This document shows positions 32,726 through 44,500 of a DNA stretch of 64,000 nt, piece after piece. Position 1 is the first letter of the stretch. Each line of letters begins with the position of its first letter. The position numbers and the translations under genes are program-made. The stretch is from Agriotes lineatus (taxonomy: Eukaryota; Arthropoda; Insecta; Coleoptera; Elateridae), in NCBI GenBank assembly GCA_940337035.1, contig CALNHX010001044.1, forward strand, positions 124,001-188,000, read 5' to 3'. A model generated the notes under the pieces. It was not told where the DNA came from, made no database searches, and saw nothing but the letters and a program-made list of their open reading frames with translations.

Positions 32726-33653
32726 CAAAGGCCTTATTGTTGGTCATAATGACTGGACTATTAATCAAACAATTTATTGTGGTACCAGGTACCTCTATAT
32801 GCAATATTTATATTTTTTTAGCTATCTCTTGTAATGAATGGGCGATGTCCTTACAAACTTTTAAATTTTGCTCTTGTAGTTCCACCTGCTTCGCTAGTAA
32901 TTCTATTTTTTTTCATAGTACCATTTTTTAATTTCCATCTTACTCTTGGATGTTGACACCAACTGCTCGGTGGCTTGTATTGTGTTGGTCAACCGGTGAG
33001 CGACAACTGTTCGCCTTTTTTTCTGTTTCCGTTTGACGATTTCGGCTGCTGCTGCAGCTGCTGGTGGTGGTGGTTCTGCTGTAGGTGGTGGTGGTTCTGC
33101 TGTAGCTGCTGATGGTGCTGCTGCTGAGTGTGGTTCTGGTACTATTTCTGCTATGATCTGTACTTCCTGTGCACGAAGTTCAGCTGCGGGGGCATTCTCG
33201 GCTTCTGGATTGTCCTCTATTAAAGTTGCAGGAGATTCCGCAACGTCAAAATGTCCATCCACAGCTGTCGTTCCTAAAATGCTTCGGTTGGGGTTAGTAA
33301 TTCCTGGGAGGTTTGGCCCCCGCCTGTTACTCGAACATGCTTCTTAATATTGGTACTTTTCTGTTTGGTCGCCTTTTTAAGGTCTTGCCAAACCTAAAGA
33401 ATTAATTATTATATATATTATACATACATATACATTAGGGTGGAACGAAAACGGCCTTTTTTATTTTTTTAAAATTTTTGTTTTGTAATAGTGGGCAAAA
33501 GTTGCGTTGTAGGTTCAAAAAGAAGAAAACAAAATTTGGTTGCTATACTACAACATCTTGAGGTCCCGCCAAGAGCTTGAAGTTTGTACAAAAATTTTAA
33601 AAATTGAAAAATTATAGACTTTGATAAATTATTTTTTATGGTTTTGTCACTTA

Positions 33654-33872
33654 TAATTACACGAGAGCTTTTTTTGTCGAAGTAAACTTGACATTTTAAT
33701 GAGAATTTCTTGCTTGGCAATTTAACGAAAAAAACTGCCTCCGAAAAAATTACGAGTCCGAAGGACGAGTAATTTTTTCTGGCAGTTTTTTGAGTTGAAT
33801 TGCCCAAAAGCAAGGAAACTCGAATTATAAATGTTAAGTTTACTTCGATAAAAAAAAAGCTTGAGTGTAATT
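33654..33872. repeat. Long imperfect hairpin
   Basis: Arms such as CGAAGTAAACTTGACATTT and AAATGTTAAGTTTACTTCG face each other. The centre reads TTACGAGTCCGAAGGACGAGTAA. It is AT-rich and about 220 bp, consistent with a MITE or a structured RNA segment. Confidence 0.7.
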
Positions 33873-34437
33873 CGGTACGAGAATTTAATGAATACATATT
33901 TAATTTACATACATATTACGTAATTTAGAAGTCACTAAATTAACAAACAAGGCAAACATTATTTTAAAATTAGACCGTTTTAAAAGTTAGGTTCCGTTTT
34001 GTCGCTGGAATAGTTAGGGCTAACTTTTGCCGCTGTCATAGTGACAATATAATATTATATAATGTTACAAAAGATAGTTGTAAATACATATATAAGCATT
34101 AGAATTGGAAAAAAATATTAATTACAAAATATAATAATAATAAAAAATATCTTTTAATGTCAAAAAGTTTGTGTTTTTGTTAATTTTGAAACTTTTGAGA
34201 ACTATTGTTGTTGTTAAAAATAGTAGTAAATAAGGTTGAAATAAAAGCTCGTCAAATCAATTATATATTTTTTCTACAGCCGTGATTTTAAACTGTTTCC
34301 AAGGGTCATATGCGGCGTGCTTTATGTGCTTTATGTTGTCTATAAAACACGCGATTCCATTTAAAGCACGGAGTAAGTAAGAGGTTATAAAACCTTATTT
34401 GTAAAAATTAAAAGTACAGTTATTATATCGGACCGAT

Positions 34438-34820
34438 TTGTATGCGAAGCCCCGAGTGCCCGATTGGAGAGGGGCGGAGCCCGATGGCCCCCTTGGAGAG
34501 GGGTGGAGCTCCAAGAGCCCCCTTGGAGAGGGGCCGAGCCCTGAGGGCCCCCTTGGAGAGGGGCCGAGCCCCGATGGCCCCCTTGGAGAGGGGCGGAGCC
34601 CGAAGGCCCCCTTGGAGAGGAGCGAAGCCCTGAGGGCACCCTTGGAGAGGGGTGGAGCTGCAAGAGCCCCCTTGGAGAGGGGCCAAGCCCTAAGGGCACC
34701 TTTGGAGAGGGGACGAGCCCCAAGGGCCCCCTTGCAGAGGAGCGGAGTCCCGAGGGCCCCCTTGGAAAGGGGTGGAGCTCCGAGGGCCGCTTTGGAGAGG
34801 GGCGAAGCCTCTAGGGCATT
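34438..34820. repeat. About thirteen 30-bp GC-rich minisatellite units
   Basis: The unit is near GGCCCCCTTGGAGAGGGGC plus GAGCCC(G/T)GA, varying at a few bases. As the unit is a multiple of three, several frames on both strands are open (for example a repeated PLERG/PLGEG peptide at 34438-34902), so I do not call a gene. It is GC-rich in AT-rich surroundings. An ATTTTTTCTACAGCCG / CGGCTGTAGAAAAAAT pair brackets it (about 34266 and 34838). Confidence 0.9.
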
Positions 34821-34859
34821 TAAGCTAACAAACTCCTCGGCTGTAGAAAAAATATTGAA

Positions 34860-34984
34860 GCCAACTTGTGTTTTACAGTTTAAAAATCTCGGTCGATCAT
34901 AAAATTCTCGCTTCGCTCGAATTTTAACATGATCGACCTCGATTTTTAAATCCTCTGTAAAACACTAGTTGCCTTAATAGCTAT
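34860..34984. repeat. 125-bp hairpin next to the minisatellite
   Basis: GTGTTTTACAG...AAAAATCTCGGTCGATCA on the left pairs with TGATCGACCTCGATTTTT...CTGTAAAACAC on the right. The loop contains CTCGCTTCGCTCGA. Possibly a separate small MITE. Confidence 0.75.
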
Positions 34985-35109
34985 TTTTTTATTAGAGCAC
35001 ACGTAAAAAATATCATAATACACTTTTAAAGACGATGAAAGTTCCTTTTTTATGATTTAAAAAACCTAATAATTACAAATGTTACAGCTGCAAAATGTTT
35101 GTTTCTACT

Positions 35110-38100
35110 TCATTGACACATTAAACTGTTTTTTTTATCAAATTTTGGCATGTTCTCACGTGAGTCAATTTTTGCTCTTATATATCCTTCTCTTGCGATT
35201 GAACCACAGACATTTTGAGCCAATTCGGTCACCAGTTTCACAGTTTTTTCCACTGCTTGCGTGTAACAAGGAAGTCGGGGAAAGTTCAGCTTCAGATGTC
35301 TTCTGTATAAAGTCTCTGAGAGAGTGACTGGAAACATGTTTTACCAAAGGGGGTTCAGTAACATCATTTTCAGCCCATGAGATCATGTCGATGTAATCCT
35401 TTGCATCAAAGTTTATCTGTGGAACCTTAAACTTCCTGACTCCGCCTCTACTTTCTGTTCTTGCTTTTAAAGCACGTCGTTATCCAAGTTCGATTACATG
35501 TTTGTGCTTATCACATAGGACACATGGACAAAAGGACATTTTCTGCAGCAGCAAAGTACCCATTTCTTTGAATAACCGGGTCTAGAACGTTCTTAAGGTT
35601 TTCAGTTGGATTTTTAGTTGCCACATACAATCTAAGTATACGGTTTGCTAAGCCACCTGGAGTGAGGAAGTTTTCCAGGGTTTCTTAAAGATAAATTTAG
35701 CTGGCAATTTCCACTTGATACAGCGATATATTTATCCATTAAATACTACTGATCTGTACTTAAATCATTTATGTTCTCCAAAAGAGGAAGGTTATTTTCA
35801 ATTGGCAAGAAAGTAACCACAGGAAGATTAGCACAGTTTTCCAGCTGCTGAGCTATTTCGCCTTAAACTCATTGGGTCTCTTTGTTTTACCATCTAAATT
35901 ACAAAAAAGATGTCGCAAAGGTAGCTCATTTCCATGGAACAAACAATTATAAATGTCTTCCTATTTCATTTTCTATCAAAGAAGTCACATCATTATTATG
36001 TCCAGTATTTACAACGATTCCATCACACCCAATAGCAGTAAAATTCAAAAGTTGCTCGTTGTGTTCCTCTATCTTCAAGAAACTCTAGTATACTGTCTGC
36101 TAAAGGCCAACGCGCACTTGTGCGACGCGCAGAGCAGCGCGGCGAAGCGTGGCGACGAGCAGTTATATCTTTAATGTATTTCTTACCTAGTAACGCGCAC
36201 TTGACGGAAGAGCGGCGCGGCGCAGCGAAGCTACCCTAGCGGAATTCTTGCCAGGGAATATTTTTCGCTGCGCCGCGCCGCTCCGCGCGGCGCTTCGTCC
36301 AAGTGCGTGTTACCTTGCGACCCAAGTGACCGGAATTGGGGTTTACGAAGTTTTCCGAAAGCAGTTAGGACTAACCGAATGTATTCCGACAGACGCTAAA
36401 CGCAAGAGTTGAATTTTTTTCTTGTCTTTCGTTGAAGCTTGAAAGCAGAACTTTTTATAAAGAATGACTTTTTGTCGTAAAATCAATAAAAATCAATAAT
36501 AGAATTTTTATGGGTGGTATAATACATTTGTTGAGCAGTATATTTTTAATCATAAATGCTTGTTTTACTTAGAAACATCTTTTTCGTCTTAAATTTAAAA
36601 TTACTGTCTCATTTTCATAGAAATTAACTACAAACCCATGACGCATTTAACGTTAAAATTCGTAGAAAATGCTGTGACCTGAATTGTGGTTTGCAACATT
36701 TGTTTCGTTTGATTAACGTCTGGCAAAGGATTATCTTTACAGGGGGGCTTATGTGTTCCTAAGCAGACATGATATTTGATGAATTATAGGTTATTGGGAT
36801 TTCCAACATTCTTTTAAACAATCTACAGATCAAAATAATGTGAATTATAAAATAACTGAAATAATTTGGATGCAAACTTCACTTTCTGTCTCGCCGCTCC
36901 ATTAACATTCAGCATTTCGCTATTAATTTTCAGTAATAATAGGACAAGAGGTCAAAATTTTGACGACAATAATTTTTGCGATTCAGATACGAGTTTCTGT
37001 GGCGATGAAAATAACCACGAGTCCTTGCACGAGTCGTTATTTTCTAAAGCAACAGAAACGAGACAATCTGAAGAGCAAACATTTTCGGCAATATTTTGAC
37101 CGAGTCCTATTCGTCTTGACAATTTAACTTTTCAATTATTGAAAATGGTCAATAAAAATTCCTAACACTAAAATTTTAAATTACCAAACTAGCGGTCTTT
37201 GAATTGTATCCTTTTCTAAAACTAAAATCCAAGTTATTTTTCATTAAAAAATAGTTACCTACAGAAAAAATTATCGCTGAAATAAAGCTCCTCGAAATAT
37301 TGTCACTAGAATAATCGTTCGATTGGTAGTTTATTTTTAAATTGAAGAATGCCATTGGTTGACAAGTTAACTCGATCAATTCCTTTCAAAACTAGTTGTA
37401 CAAATTACTATTGTACAACTAGTTTTGAGTCATACTTTTTTCATGAATTTGCAGTTTGATAACGAGGGCGAAGCCCGAGCTAATCAAGCAAATGAATGAA
37501 AAATAGGACTTTCAAAACGTGTTCTATACGTAGTTTTTTTGCATAGTGATCTCTTGGTCGAAATTTAATCGAAAAGGACTTCGGAGTTGACAACGGATTT
37601 TTTATCTTTTTTTCCAGCTTTTCAGCTTCTTCACAAAGCAAAGAGACAATTAGAGTATCTTCGTCCGAGCTATCCATTTTATTTATTAAAGCTACCGAAC
37701 ACAAACAAATCCACAAAATATTCGGTTAACACCAACCCGGTTGTCGACAGAAACGGCTCTCAAGTGCGCGTTAGCACGGCTCTTCGGCTCTTCGCCGCGC
37801 TGCTCCGCGCGTCGCGTAAGTGCGCGTTGGCCTTTAGCCTTTTCCAGTGCCAGATTTAGGTGTTACGTGGCCTAAAAACTTTGAGTTTGGTTCCTCTATT
37901 AGTGAAACGTGCTCTTCTGAAATAACTTTTTTGCACTAGTTCCTTTCTTTTCTTGAACACTTGTTTTGCCTTTTCTTCCATAAAAAAACAATCCTTTATT
38001 TTTGCTTATCTGATCATAAAGGCTGTCATTAATGAGATCTCTTCGATTCTTTGATCTTGCTCGTCTAATTTGTATCCTGTCTATTACTTTGGTTTTGTCT

Positions 38101-38156
38101 TCCACTGTGCTTACATCCAAGTCCCCCCCCCCCCCCCCAACATCCGCTCCGGCCAT
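35110..38156 (-). pseudogene. Unclassified transposon-type protein (CHTQAVE-signature family), interrupted
   Basis: On the minus strand: a basic N-terminus (DRIQIRRARSKNRRDLINDS, about 38090), HVTPKSGTG (37865), then after a nested element ADSILEFLEDRGTQR (36100), GCDGIVVNTGHNNDVTSLIE (36020), SRWLSKP/LANRILRLYVATKNPTENLK (35640), NGYFAAAENVLLSM (35555), VRKFKVPQINFDAKDYIDMI (35430) and FPRLPCYTQAVEKTVKLVTE (35290). Several shifts and stops. These blocks are familiar to me from many unnamed insect and cnidarian proteins. The conserved D in CDG and later acids could form a nuclease site, which is inference. As the only long gene in the element, it is its candidate transposase. Confidence 0.55.
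36099..37838. mobile_element. Nested Harbinger-type element with GCTAAAGGCCAACGCGCACTT ends
   Basis: The left end and inverted right end agree over about 50 bp (AACGCGCACTT, GCGACGCGC, GAGCAGCGCGGCGAAG). TAA and TTA sit at the tips, near the usual TWA target but not identical. Another pair with the same AACGCGCACTT tips lies inside (36190-36313), and a further single copy is at about 37760. On the minus strand MDSSDEDTLIVSLLCEEAEK (37677-37618) resembles the first residues of HARBI1-like transposases; the rest of the enzyme is missing. Confidence 0.6.
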
Positions 38157-39140
38157 GACTCATGCTCCCGGATGCCAATGTAATAGTTAAACTGTCATCT
38201 TTCTATTCATATTAAAACGCCTATTTGAAACTTTTTACTGCATAATCGAGACACATAAAAGTTGCAAAAAGTGTGTCTTTATAAAACTTTACCGCTCCTT
38301 TGCGGCACCTCAAAACATAATGCAAAAAGTTAAAAAACATTGTATGTATTTTTTGATATTAAAAACTGCTTTTTTGACAGTATTTGAAATAAAAAAAAGT
38401 ATTTGACAGCTTCTTAAAAAAATATAGCGAAAATTGCAATTTTATGAAACTTTATCGTCCTTGCGGCACCTCAAGACGTGCTCCAATATTTTTCATATTT
38501 TTGTGTAATCTTATCTACACCAAAAGGCAACTTTTCCGCGCTATTGCAAATTAAAAATCAAAACTTGTTTTTTTCGTTCCACCCTACATACATCAATAAC
38601 GTGACATCCATGGCACATTATTACTTACCTTTTTCCATTGACGCCAATCTTTTTTTGCCCCAGGAATGGCGTTTAAAGTGGCTGTCAGTTGCTGCCATTG
38701 AGTGGCCGCCTCCTTGAAAGTGAATTCGTTAGTAAACTTTCCGCTTACTAACTGTTCATTATCTCTTAAAACGGCAATTATAGTTTGCTTCTGCAAACTT
38801 GATAGTTTAGGTGTTCTTTTAATATTCGGCACGGTTTCGCCATTCATGTTTATTACATAAAACTAAATACACTTGTAATCAGCAAAACCCACCTTCACCA
38901 CAGCTGATTTTGACAACCAAAACGCACATGTAGTATGAGCAGGCATCGCGTGGCCTACGGCTGCCTAAGCTCTCATTGGCTGGAAACGAGTTTTTCGTTT
39001 GGCAACATTGTCGCTCTGCCGGGAAAAATAACTCCCCAGCGTTCGAGAATACAGTGCAGCACTCGCATAAAATTCTAATGCGAATTTTGCCAGGAGATAT
39101 AATTCGCATAGGACATTTTTCGCAAGAGTTCGAGAATAGG

Positions 39141-39660
39141 CGTCCTGGAAGTAGATTCTGTTCCGCGGAGATCTTTCTTCCTACACGTCCTTTGCTTACA
39201 CCGGCAGGGTTGACCAGAGCTTGAAGGCCTTTGTAACCTGGTAACATGCTCCGTGATATCGTTGATGGTCGCGGTGGTGGTTTTTTGCAAGTTAATTCTT
39301 CAGTTGATATTTGAAGATAGTGCAATTAAATATGCTTAATACGAGTATACTATAAAACAAAAGCTTTTATATATATTTTTTATAACGTAATGTAATAAAT
39401 GAAATTTTTATGAGTGGTCCAGTTCATTTGTGGAGCAGTATATATTGTTATGGTACATGAGGCAGTGTAATCAATTACAATAAAGAAATATTTAAAACGA
39501 ATAAATTTGGAAGATTGCTATAATTAAATCTTGTTGGGTGTTAAATTTTAAACATTATTAATAAATTTAATTGAGACAATGAGAGAGGAGATTTTGATAT
39601 TAATTGAATATACTACTTTAATGGTTACAGAAAATTTTAATAAAGTTCAAGCCAAGGTTA
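39141..39660. other. Harbinger-adjacent shared flank (copy B)
   Basis: Continuation of the A/B repeat, equivalent to 5961-6457. An open minus-strand frame (39075-39290) is present in both copies (DITEHVTRL), but I cannot name it. The 39560-39600 stretch is slightly longer than in A. Confidence 0.35.
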
Positions 39661-39661
39661 C

Positions 39662-40553
39662 AATTGACAAATGTATTTGTTAGAACGATAAGAATTAATA
39701 GCATGTAATAATAGGATATTTAAAATAAATAAGTGTGCAATAAGAATTGTATCTAACATGAATGAAAAATTTTGTTTAATTAGTTACAAAAACAACTCAT
39801 GTAAAAGCAGACATGTATTTTTGAAATTAACAAATTTGGTGAATATGGAATTTAAGCCTTATTTTATCTAATTATTGGTAAATACAAATTAAAAGGGGCT
39901 AACTACAAATCCGAGTGGTGTGATAGGAGAAATTATAAATTGGACTTCATGGAGACATATAATCGGTGAAGAGATTATACAAATACATTTAATTGGAAAT
40001 AAAGAAAACAGAAGGTTACATTATTTGAAGATATTTGGATTTGTTCGTGCATGCAAGATGTTACTGGAGGTTCTTACAAGTAACTGATTGATTTGGATGA
40101 TTTTGTGAGTCTTATTGGACACATCGTACTATCTGCAAAAGGAACAAGGATAGATTTGGATCATCATAATATTGGAACTTACCAAGAGCTAATTGGTGTG
40201 GTGGTGACATTTGAAAGGAAGAAGGATTGGATTCTAGGAGCAAAAGGGGTTGTTGACGAGACGGATGCAGTTCTAGGGTTTCCTGATCAGCATAGGCGTT
40301 ACCATTTGAAGAGTGAGCAGTAGGTGTTACAGACGGTCGACATCAGGATCCATTCTTGGTTGGATTTTGGCAGTAAAAAAGCAAATGAAGGTTTGTGTAT
40401 CAAGTTTATGAAGGTATTTTAAATAATCAGTAAAAGAAAATATTAAATTGGACTTGATATAGTGCCTACATAGGTGAATTGATTAATATGTAATATACAA
40501 TTGTCAATACCTAGCTTGATGAGTTTTGGAAAATCGGTTTGACAGCAAATATT
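39662..40553. other. Block present in copy B, absent in copy A
   Basis: AT-rich. One plus-strand 76-codon frame (40093-40323) is open, with no recognised family. There is no terminal repeat at the edges of the 1.28-kb difference, which extends through the SINE to 40942. Confidence 0.4.
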
Positions 40554-40565
40554 AAAATTCAATTA

Positions 40566-40893
40566 GCCGGGGTCGGTAGCTCAGTGGTAAGCATCCTGAC
40601 TACTGATCTAAGGGTCGCGAGTTCGATTCCCGGTCCCGGTGAGGTTTTCAAAAATAAAAAAAATGCAGATGAAAGCTTCTACAGAATGCCATCATTCGGA
40701 AGTGATGTAAAGCCGTGGGTCCCATGTTACTACGATGTGTAGCATGTAAAAGATCCCTTGCTAGGGTTGGAACTCCTTAGTCTCGGCAAAATTCTAAGTA
40801 GGACTTTGACCATATGACCCAAGCAGTCGGTGTCTAAGGTACCTGGTACTCTGCATGCCTAGACCTTGTCCATTAACAAACAAACAAACAAAC
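40566..40893 (+). repeat. Complete tRNA-derived SINE with 12-bp target duplication
   Basis: The head (40566-40640) has TAGCTCAGTGGTAAGCAT (A box) and GGGTCGCGAGTTCGATTC (B box), like a tRNA but with an imperfect acceptor stem. A unique body of about 230 bp follows, ending in (CAAA)n. AAAATTCAATTA occurs at 40554-40565 and 40894-40905. Pol III would transcribe it, with mobilisation by a LINE. Its head matches the truncated copy at 19303. Confidence 0.9.
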
Positions 40894-41199
40894 AAAATTC
40901 AATTAATAGAGATCTTGATTTGCCGAACCACCTGAGATAAGAGAACTTGATTTGAAAGGAATTATTATTTAATTAGAAAGGGCATTGCATTAATAAAGGG
41001 CTAGCTTAAAGTGGAGCTTATATAGCCATTGCATAAAAATATTCTTTTGAAAATAATTTTCTGCCATAACTTAGTATTATAATAGTATGTCTTTTCATCT
41101 GTTATTTCTTCAAAATTCCTGGTTTAATTTTATTCATATTTGTCTTCTCCTTGTGCTTATTTATTTTAATTATGTCACATCCTCGGGAATTTCCAATTT

Positions 41200-41515
41200 T
41201 ATTTACTTTCCGTTGACGATGATTCTGGCAATGAATCCATTGACGAAGATCTTTCTGATAAATCCGACGACGGTGGCGTTGGTGGAGTTAGGTAAAATAT
41301 TATTCACTTTCCGTTGATGATTCTGGCGATGAATCCATTGACGATGATCCTTCTGATGAATCCGCCGACGGTGGCTTTGGTGGAGTTAGATCACCCCAAT
41401 TCTCCAACTTCGTTAATACTGCCGCTTGAACATCTGCCGTTGCAAATTCTAAGATCACATTTTGCATTTCAAGCTCTGGCTTCATCACTAATTCGATGGT
41501 TTGACCATTTGGATT
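41200..41515 (-). pseudogene. Gypsy pol C-terminal tail (copy B)
   Basis: The minus strand reads NGFNPNGQTIELVMKPELEM, then ILEFATADVQAAVLTKLENW and a serine/acid tail ending in a stop. It is 24 bp longer in the middle than copy A. It was continuous with the RNase H fragment at 44830 before the RTE-type element inserted at 41516-41530. Confidence 0.6.
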
Positions 41516-41530
41516 AAATCCATTGAGGTC

Positions 41531-44500
41531 ATCATCATCATCATCACTGGTGCTACAGCCCTGTAAGGGCCTCGACCTTCTCAATCGTCTTCCGCCATTC
41601 TTGTCGATTTTGTGCTCTTGTTTTCCAGTTGGGGGCACCGATAGTTCTTGCATCTTGTGTTACACCGTCAACCCACCTAAGTCTTGGCCTGCCTCGTTTT
41701 CTACTCCCTACCGGTTCAGTACTGAACACTTTTTTTATAGGGTTCATATCATTAGCTCGGACCACATGTCCTGCCCAGCGCAATCGGTTCAGTTTGACAA
41801 CCGTAACAATGTCTCTTCCATTGACTTTATTCTTGTACAGGTTATATAATTCAAAATTATATCTGCGCCTCCATGATCCATTTTCATGTACCGGTCCAAA
41901 AATTTTACGTAGTACTTTCCGTTCAAAGATGTGTAGGGAGTTTTCATCCGCTTTGGAGATGGTCCACGTCTCCGATCCGTATGTTAACACAGGGATTATT
42001 AGGGTCCTGTATATTCTCAGTTTTGTTATTTGTGTAAGTCGTTTATTAGAGAGATGCTTGGACAGGCCATGGTAGCATTTATTAGCGATTAATACACGCC
42101 GTTTAATTTCCTTCGAGACGTCATTGTTTGGGTCGACTTGTGTGCCTAGATAGATGAATTCCTTGACTGTTTCAAAGTTGTTATGTTTGTCCTGCATGAC
42201 CGGCTCTGGTTCGTGATGTTGTTGGCATGTACTTTGTTTTTGCTACATTTATTTGTAGTCCCATATTTTCTGCTGCAGTTGCTAGGTCTGAAACAGTTTC
42301 TACAGACTTTCTAGTCGTTCTTGTTATTATGTCAACATCATCTGCGTATGCCAGAATCTGTACTGACTTAGCAAAGATCGTTCCTCTGGTTTCAAGGTTT
42401 GCATCCCTAATGATCTTTTCCAAGGCTATATTAAATAGTTGACACGCTAGTGCGTCTCCCTGTCGTAGTCCCTTGCAGATCTCAAATGGTTCTGATATGT
42501 CGCTTTGGATTTTAACTGCAGACGTGGTCTTAGCCATGGTCATTTTAACTAGGCATATTAGTTTCTCTGGAACCCCTTGTTCGTTCATAGCTTCAAAGAG
42601 GTTTGGCCTAAGTATGTTGTCATATGCGGCTTTAAAATCGACGAAGAGATGATACATATCTATGTTAAATTCTCTAGACTTTTCTAGAATTTGACGTAGG
42701 GCGAATATCTGATTTACAGTTGAGCGGTTTGGTCTGAATCCTGACTGGTATTGTCCGAGGTAGGCTTCAGAATATGGTTTTAGTCTCTCATTTAGTATGT
42801 TTGATAGTATCTTGTAGGAGGTGTTGAGAAGAGTTATTCCCCTATAATTTTTACAATCTAGTTGATCCCCTTTTTTATGGAGTGGGCATATGAGTCCTAA
42901 GCTCCATTCTTCTGGGATTTCTTCCTCGGTCCAAATTTTAGAAATTATATTATACATGTACTCCACTAGGTTATTTCCACCATGCTTAAAGAGTTCTGCG
43001 GAGATACCATCTATACCAGGGGATTTGTTGTTGTTTAGCCTTTTTATGGCTGCGACTACTTCCACCATTGTTGGGGGTTCTAGCTGCTCCTTGTTTTGGA
43101 ACTCAAACTCTGTATTTCCGGTTGGTTCACCTGCCAACAGCTCTTGAAAATACTCTGCCCATCTTGATAGGATGTCTTTTTTATCACTTAGTAAGTTTCC
43201 TTCTTTGTCCTTACAGATGTTAGTTCTCGGCTTAAAGACTTTCCTTGATGCGTTTAATCGCTGATAGAATTTTCTGGTTTCGTTTTGGCTTCGATAGTTT
43301 TCAAGCTGATCTAGAAATTTGTTCTCTGCTTCCCGTTTCTTCTGTTTATGTATACGTTTCTCTTCCCTTCTAAGGTCCTTGTATTTGTCTACTGCTGCCC
43401 TAGTTCTGCGCTGTTGAATACCTTTATATGCTTCGTTTTTTTTGGCGGTCGCTTCGCGACATTCTTGGTCAAACCAGTCTGCCTTGGGTTGGTTTTTTGT
43501 AGTACCTAGCACTTCTTTTGCTGCAGCTGTGATGGCCTCTTTGCATGCGTTCCACATTTCTGTAGTTGATTGGCTTTCAGTTTGAATCTGTTGTAGATGC
43601 GTGTCTATATGCTGCTGATATTTTGCCTCTGTTTCTTTATTTTTAAGCATGTGTATATTATACTTCGTCTGTTTGGAGCTACTTCCCTTCTTGACATTGG
43701 AGATTCTTGCGCGAAGTTTTAAATTTACCATGTAGTGGTCGGTGTCTATGTTGGCACCTCTATAGCTTCTTACATTTATTAGATTTCTAAAGTGTCTTCT
43801 ATCTATCAGGACATGATCAATTTGATTTTTTGTGAAGCCGTCTGGTGATATCCAGGTTATTTTGTGAATGTCCTTGCGGTTGAAGTGGGTGCTTCCGACG
43901 ATCATGTTTTTGGCAGCTGCTAAGTTGATAAGTCTGGCGCCGTTATCATTTGTCGTATCGTGGAGACTATATTTACCAATATACTCTTGGTAATACAGCT
44001 CTTTTCCTAGTTTTGAATTCATATCGCCAATTATCACTTTGATATCGTGTGTTGCACAGTTGTCATATACGCTGTCCAGTTCTTCATAGAAGCGGTCTTT
44101 TTCATCTTCGTCCTTGTCTTCAGTTGGAGCATGCACGTTTATCAGGCTTATATTGAAGAATTTTCCTTTTATACGTAGGACGCACATTCGCTCACTCACA
44201 GCCTTAAACCCAATGACAAGGTGCTTTACTTTCTGCGATACAATAAAAGCATTACCAAATTCATGTCGGTGTGCATTACAGCTGTAATATACATCATGTT
44301 CTTTTCTTTGCATGACACCTGTTCCTGTCCATCGCATTTCTTGTATTGCCGCAATATCAATTTTATATTGTTGTAATTGTTCCTGTAGTAGTCGTAGTCC
44401 TCCAGTTCTGTATAATGTTCTGACGTTCCATGTACACATGTTAAGATCGTCGTCCTTAATTCGGTGCCTGAGTCGTCGTCGTGGTTTCAGTCCGGCGTTT

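Larger units (their letters stand above)
33436..38586 (-). mobile_element. 5.15-kb DNA transposon of uncertain superfamily, CAT target duplication
   Basis: TAGGGTGGAACGAAAA begins at 33436 and its exact inverse ends at 38586. CAT flanks both (33433-33435, 38587-38589), and copy A (about 5400) is the empty site. Further in, CTTGAGGT-CCGC boxes at 33545-33590 match 38440-38487 in inverted orientation, so the ends are related over about 150 bp. The same box recurs directly at 38279-38325. The element carries a long minus-strand gene (35110-38156), two hairpins, a 30-bp minisatellite, and a nested Harbinger-type element. A 3-bp duplication with these ends does not match a superfamily I can name with certainty. 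Confidence 0.75.
32640..38847 (-). pseudogene. Harbinger Myb/SANT-like gene (copy B), intron invaded by a transposon
   Basis: Exon 1 is 38629-38847 (MNGETVPNIKRTPKLSSLQ to DWRQWKK, GTAAGT donor). Exon 2 begins at 33393 (VWQDL) and runs through the P/A-rich linker to about 32820. The 5.15-kb transposon 33436-38586 lies in the intron, so coding was not directly hit. Exon 2 lacks about 20 bp near 33283 relative to A (IPKMPKIPSS side). The coiled-coil end is shifted at an A-run near 32905, as in A. Confidence 0.75.
29011..39140. mobile_element. Composite PIF/Harbinger element (copy B) with nested insertions
   Basis: The left end CCTATTCTCGAACTCTTTGC (29011) and the inverted right end (39121-39140, reading CCTATTCTCGAACTCTTGCG) form a TIR. 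A second ATTCTCGAACG box lies about 65 bp inside on the left and near 39040 on the right. Inside are a plus-strand HARBI1-like transposase and, converging on it, the minus-strand Myb/SANT gene, the standard two-gene Harbinger plan. No 3-bp target duplication is obvious, so the exact ends may be off. Nested within: a foldback with RT fragment (30485-32725) and the 33436-38586 transposon. Confidence 0.6.

Noticed and set aside
33469..33897. 142-codon minus-strand frame
   Set aside because: It reads through a hairpin (33654-33872) and shows no protein-family features.
34438..34902. 154-codon frame with repeated PLERG/PLGEG peptides
   Set aside because: The 30-bp minisatellite keeps several frames open on both strands, so openness carries no coding signal.
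36099..37838. CpG island of a host promoter
   Set aside because: The CG-rich parts are the inverted ends of a nested transposon.
40566..40640. Functional tRNA gene
   Set aside because: The acceptor stem is imperfect and the sequence runs into a SINE body, flanked by a 12-bp target duplication.
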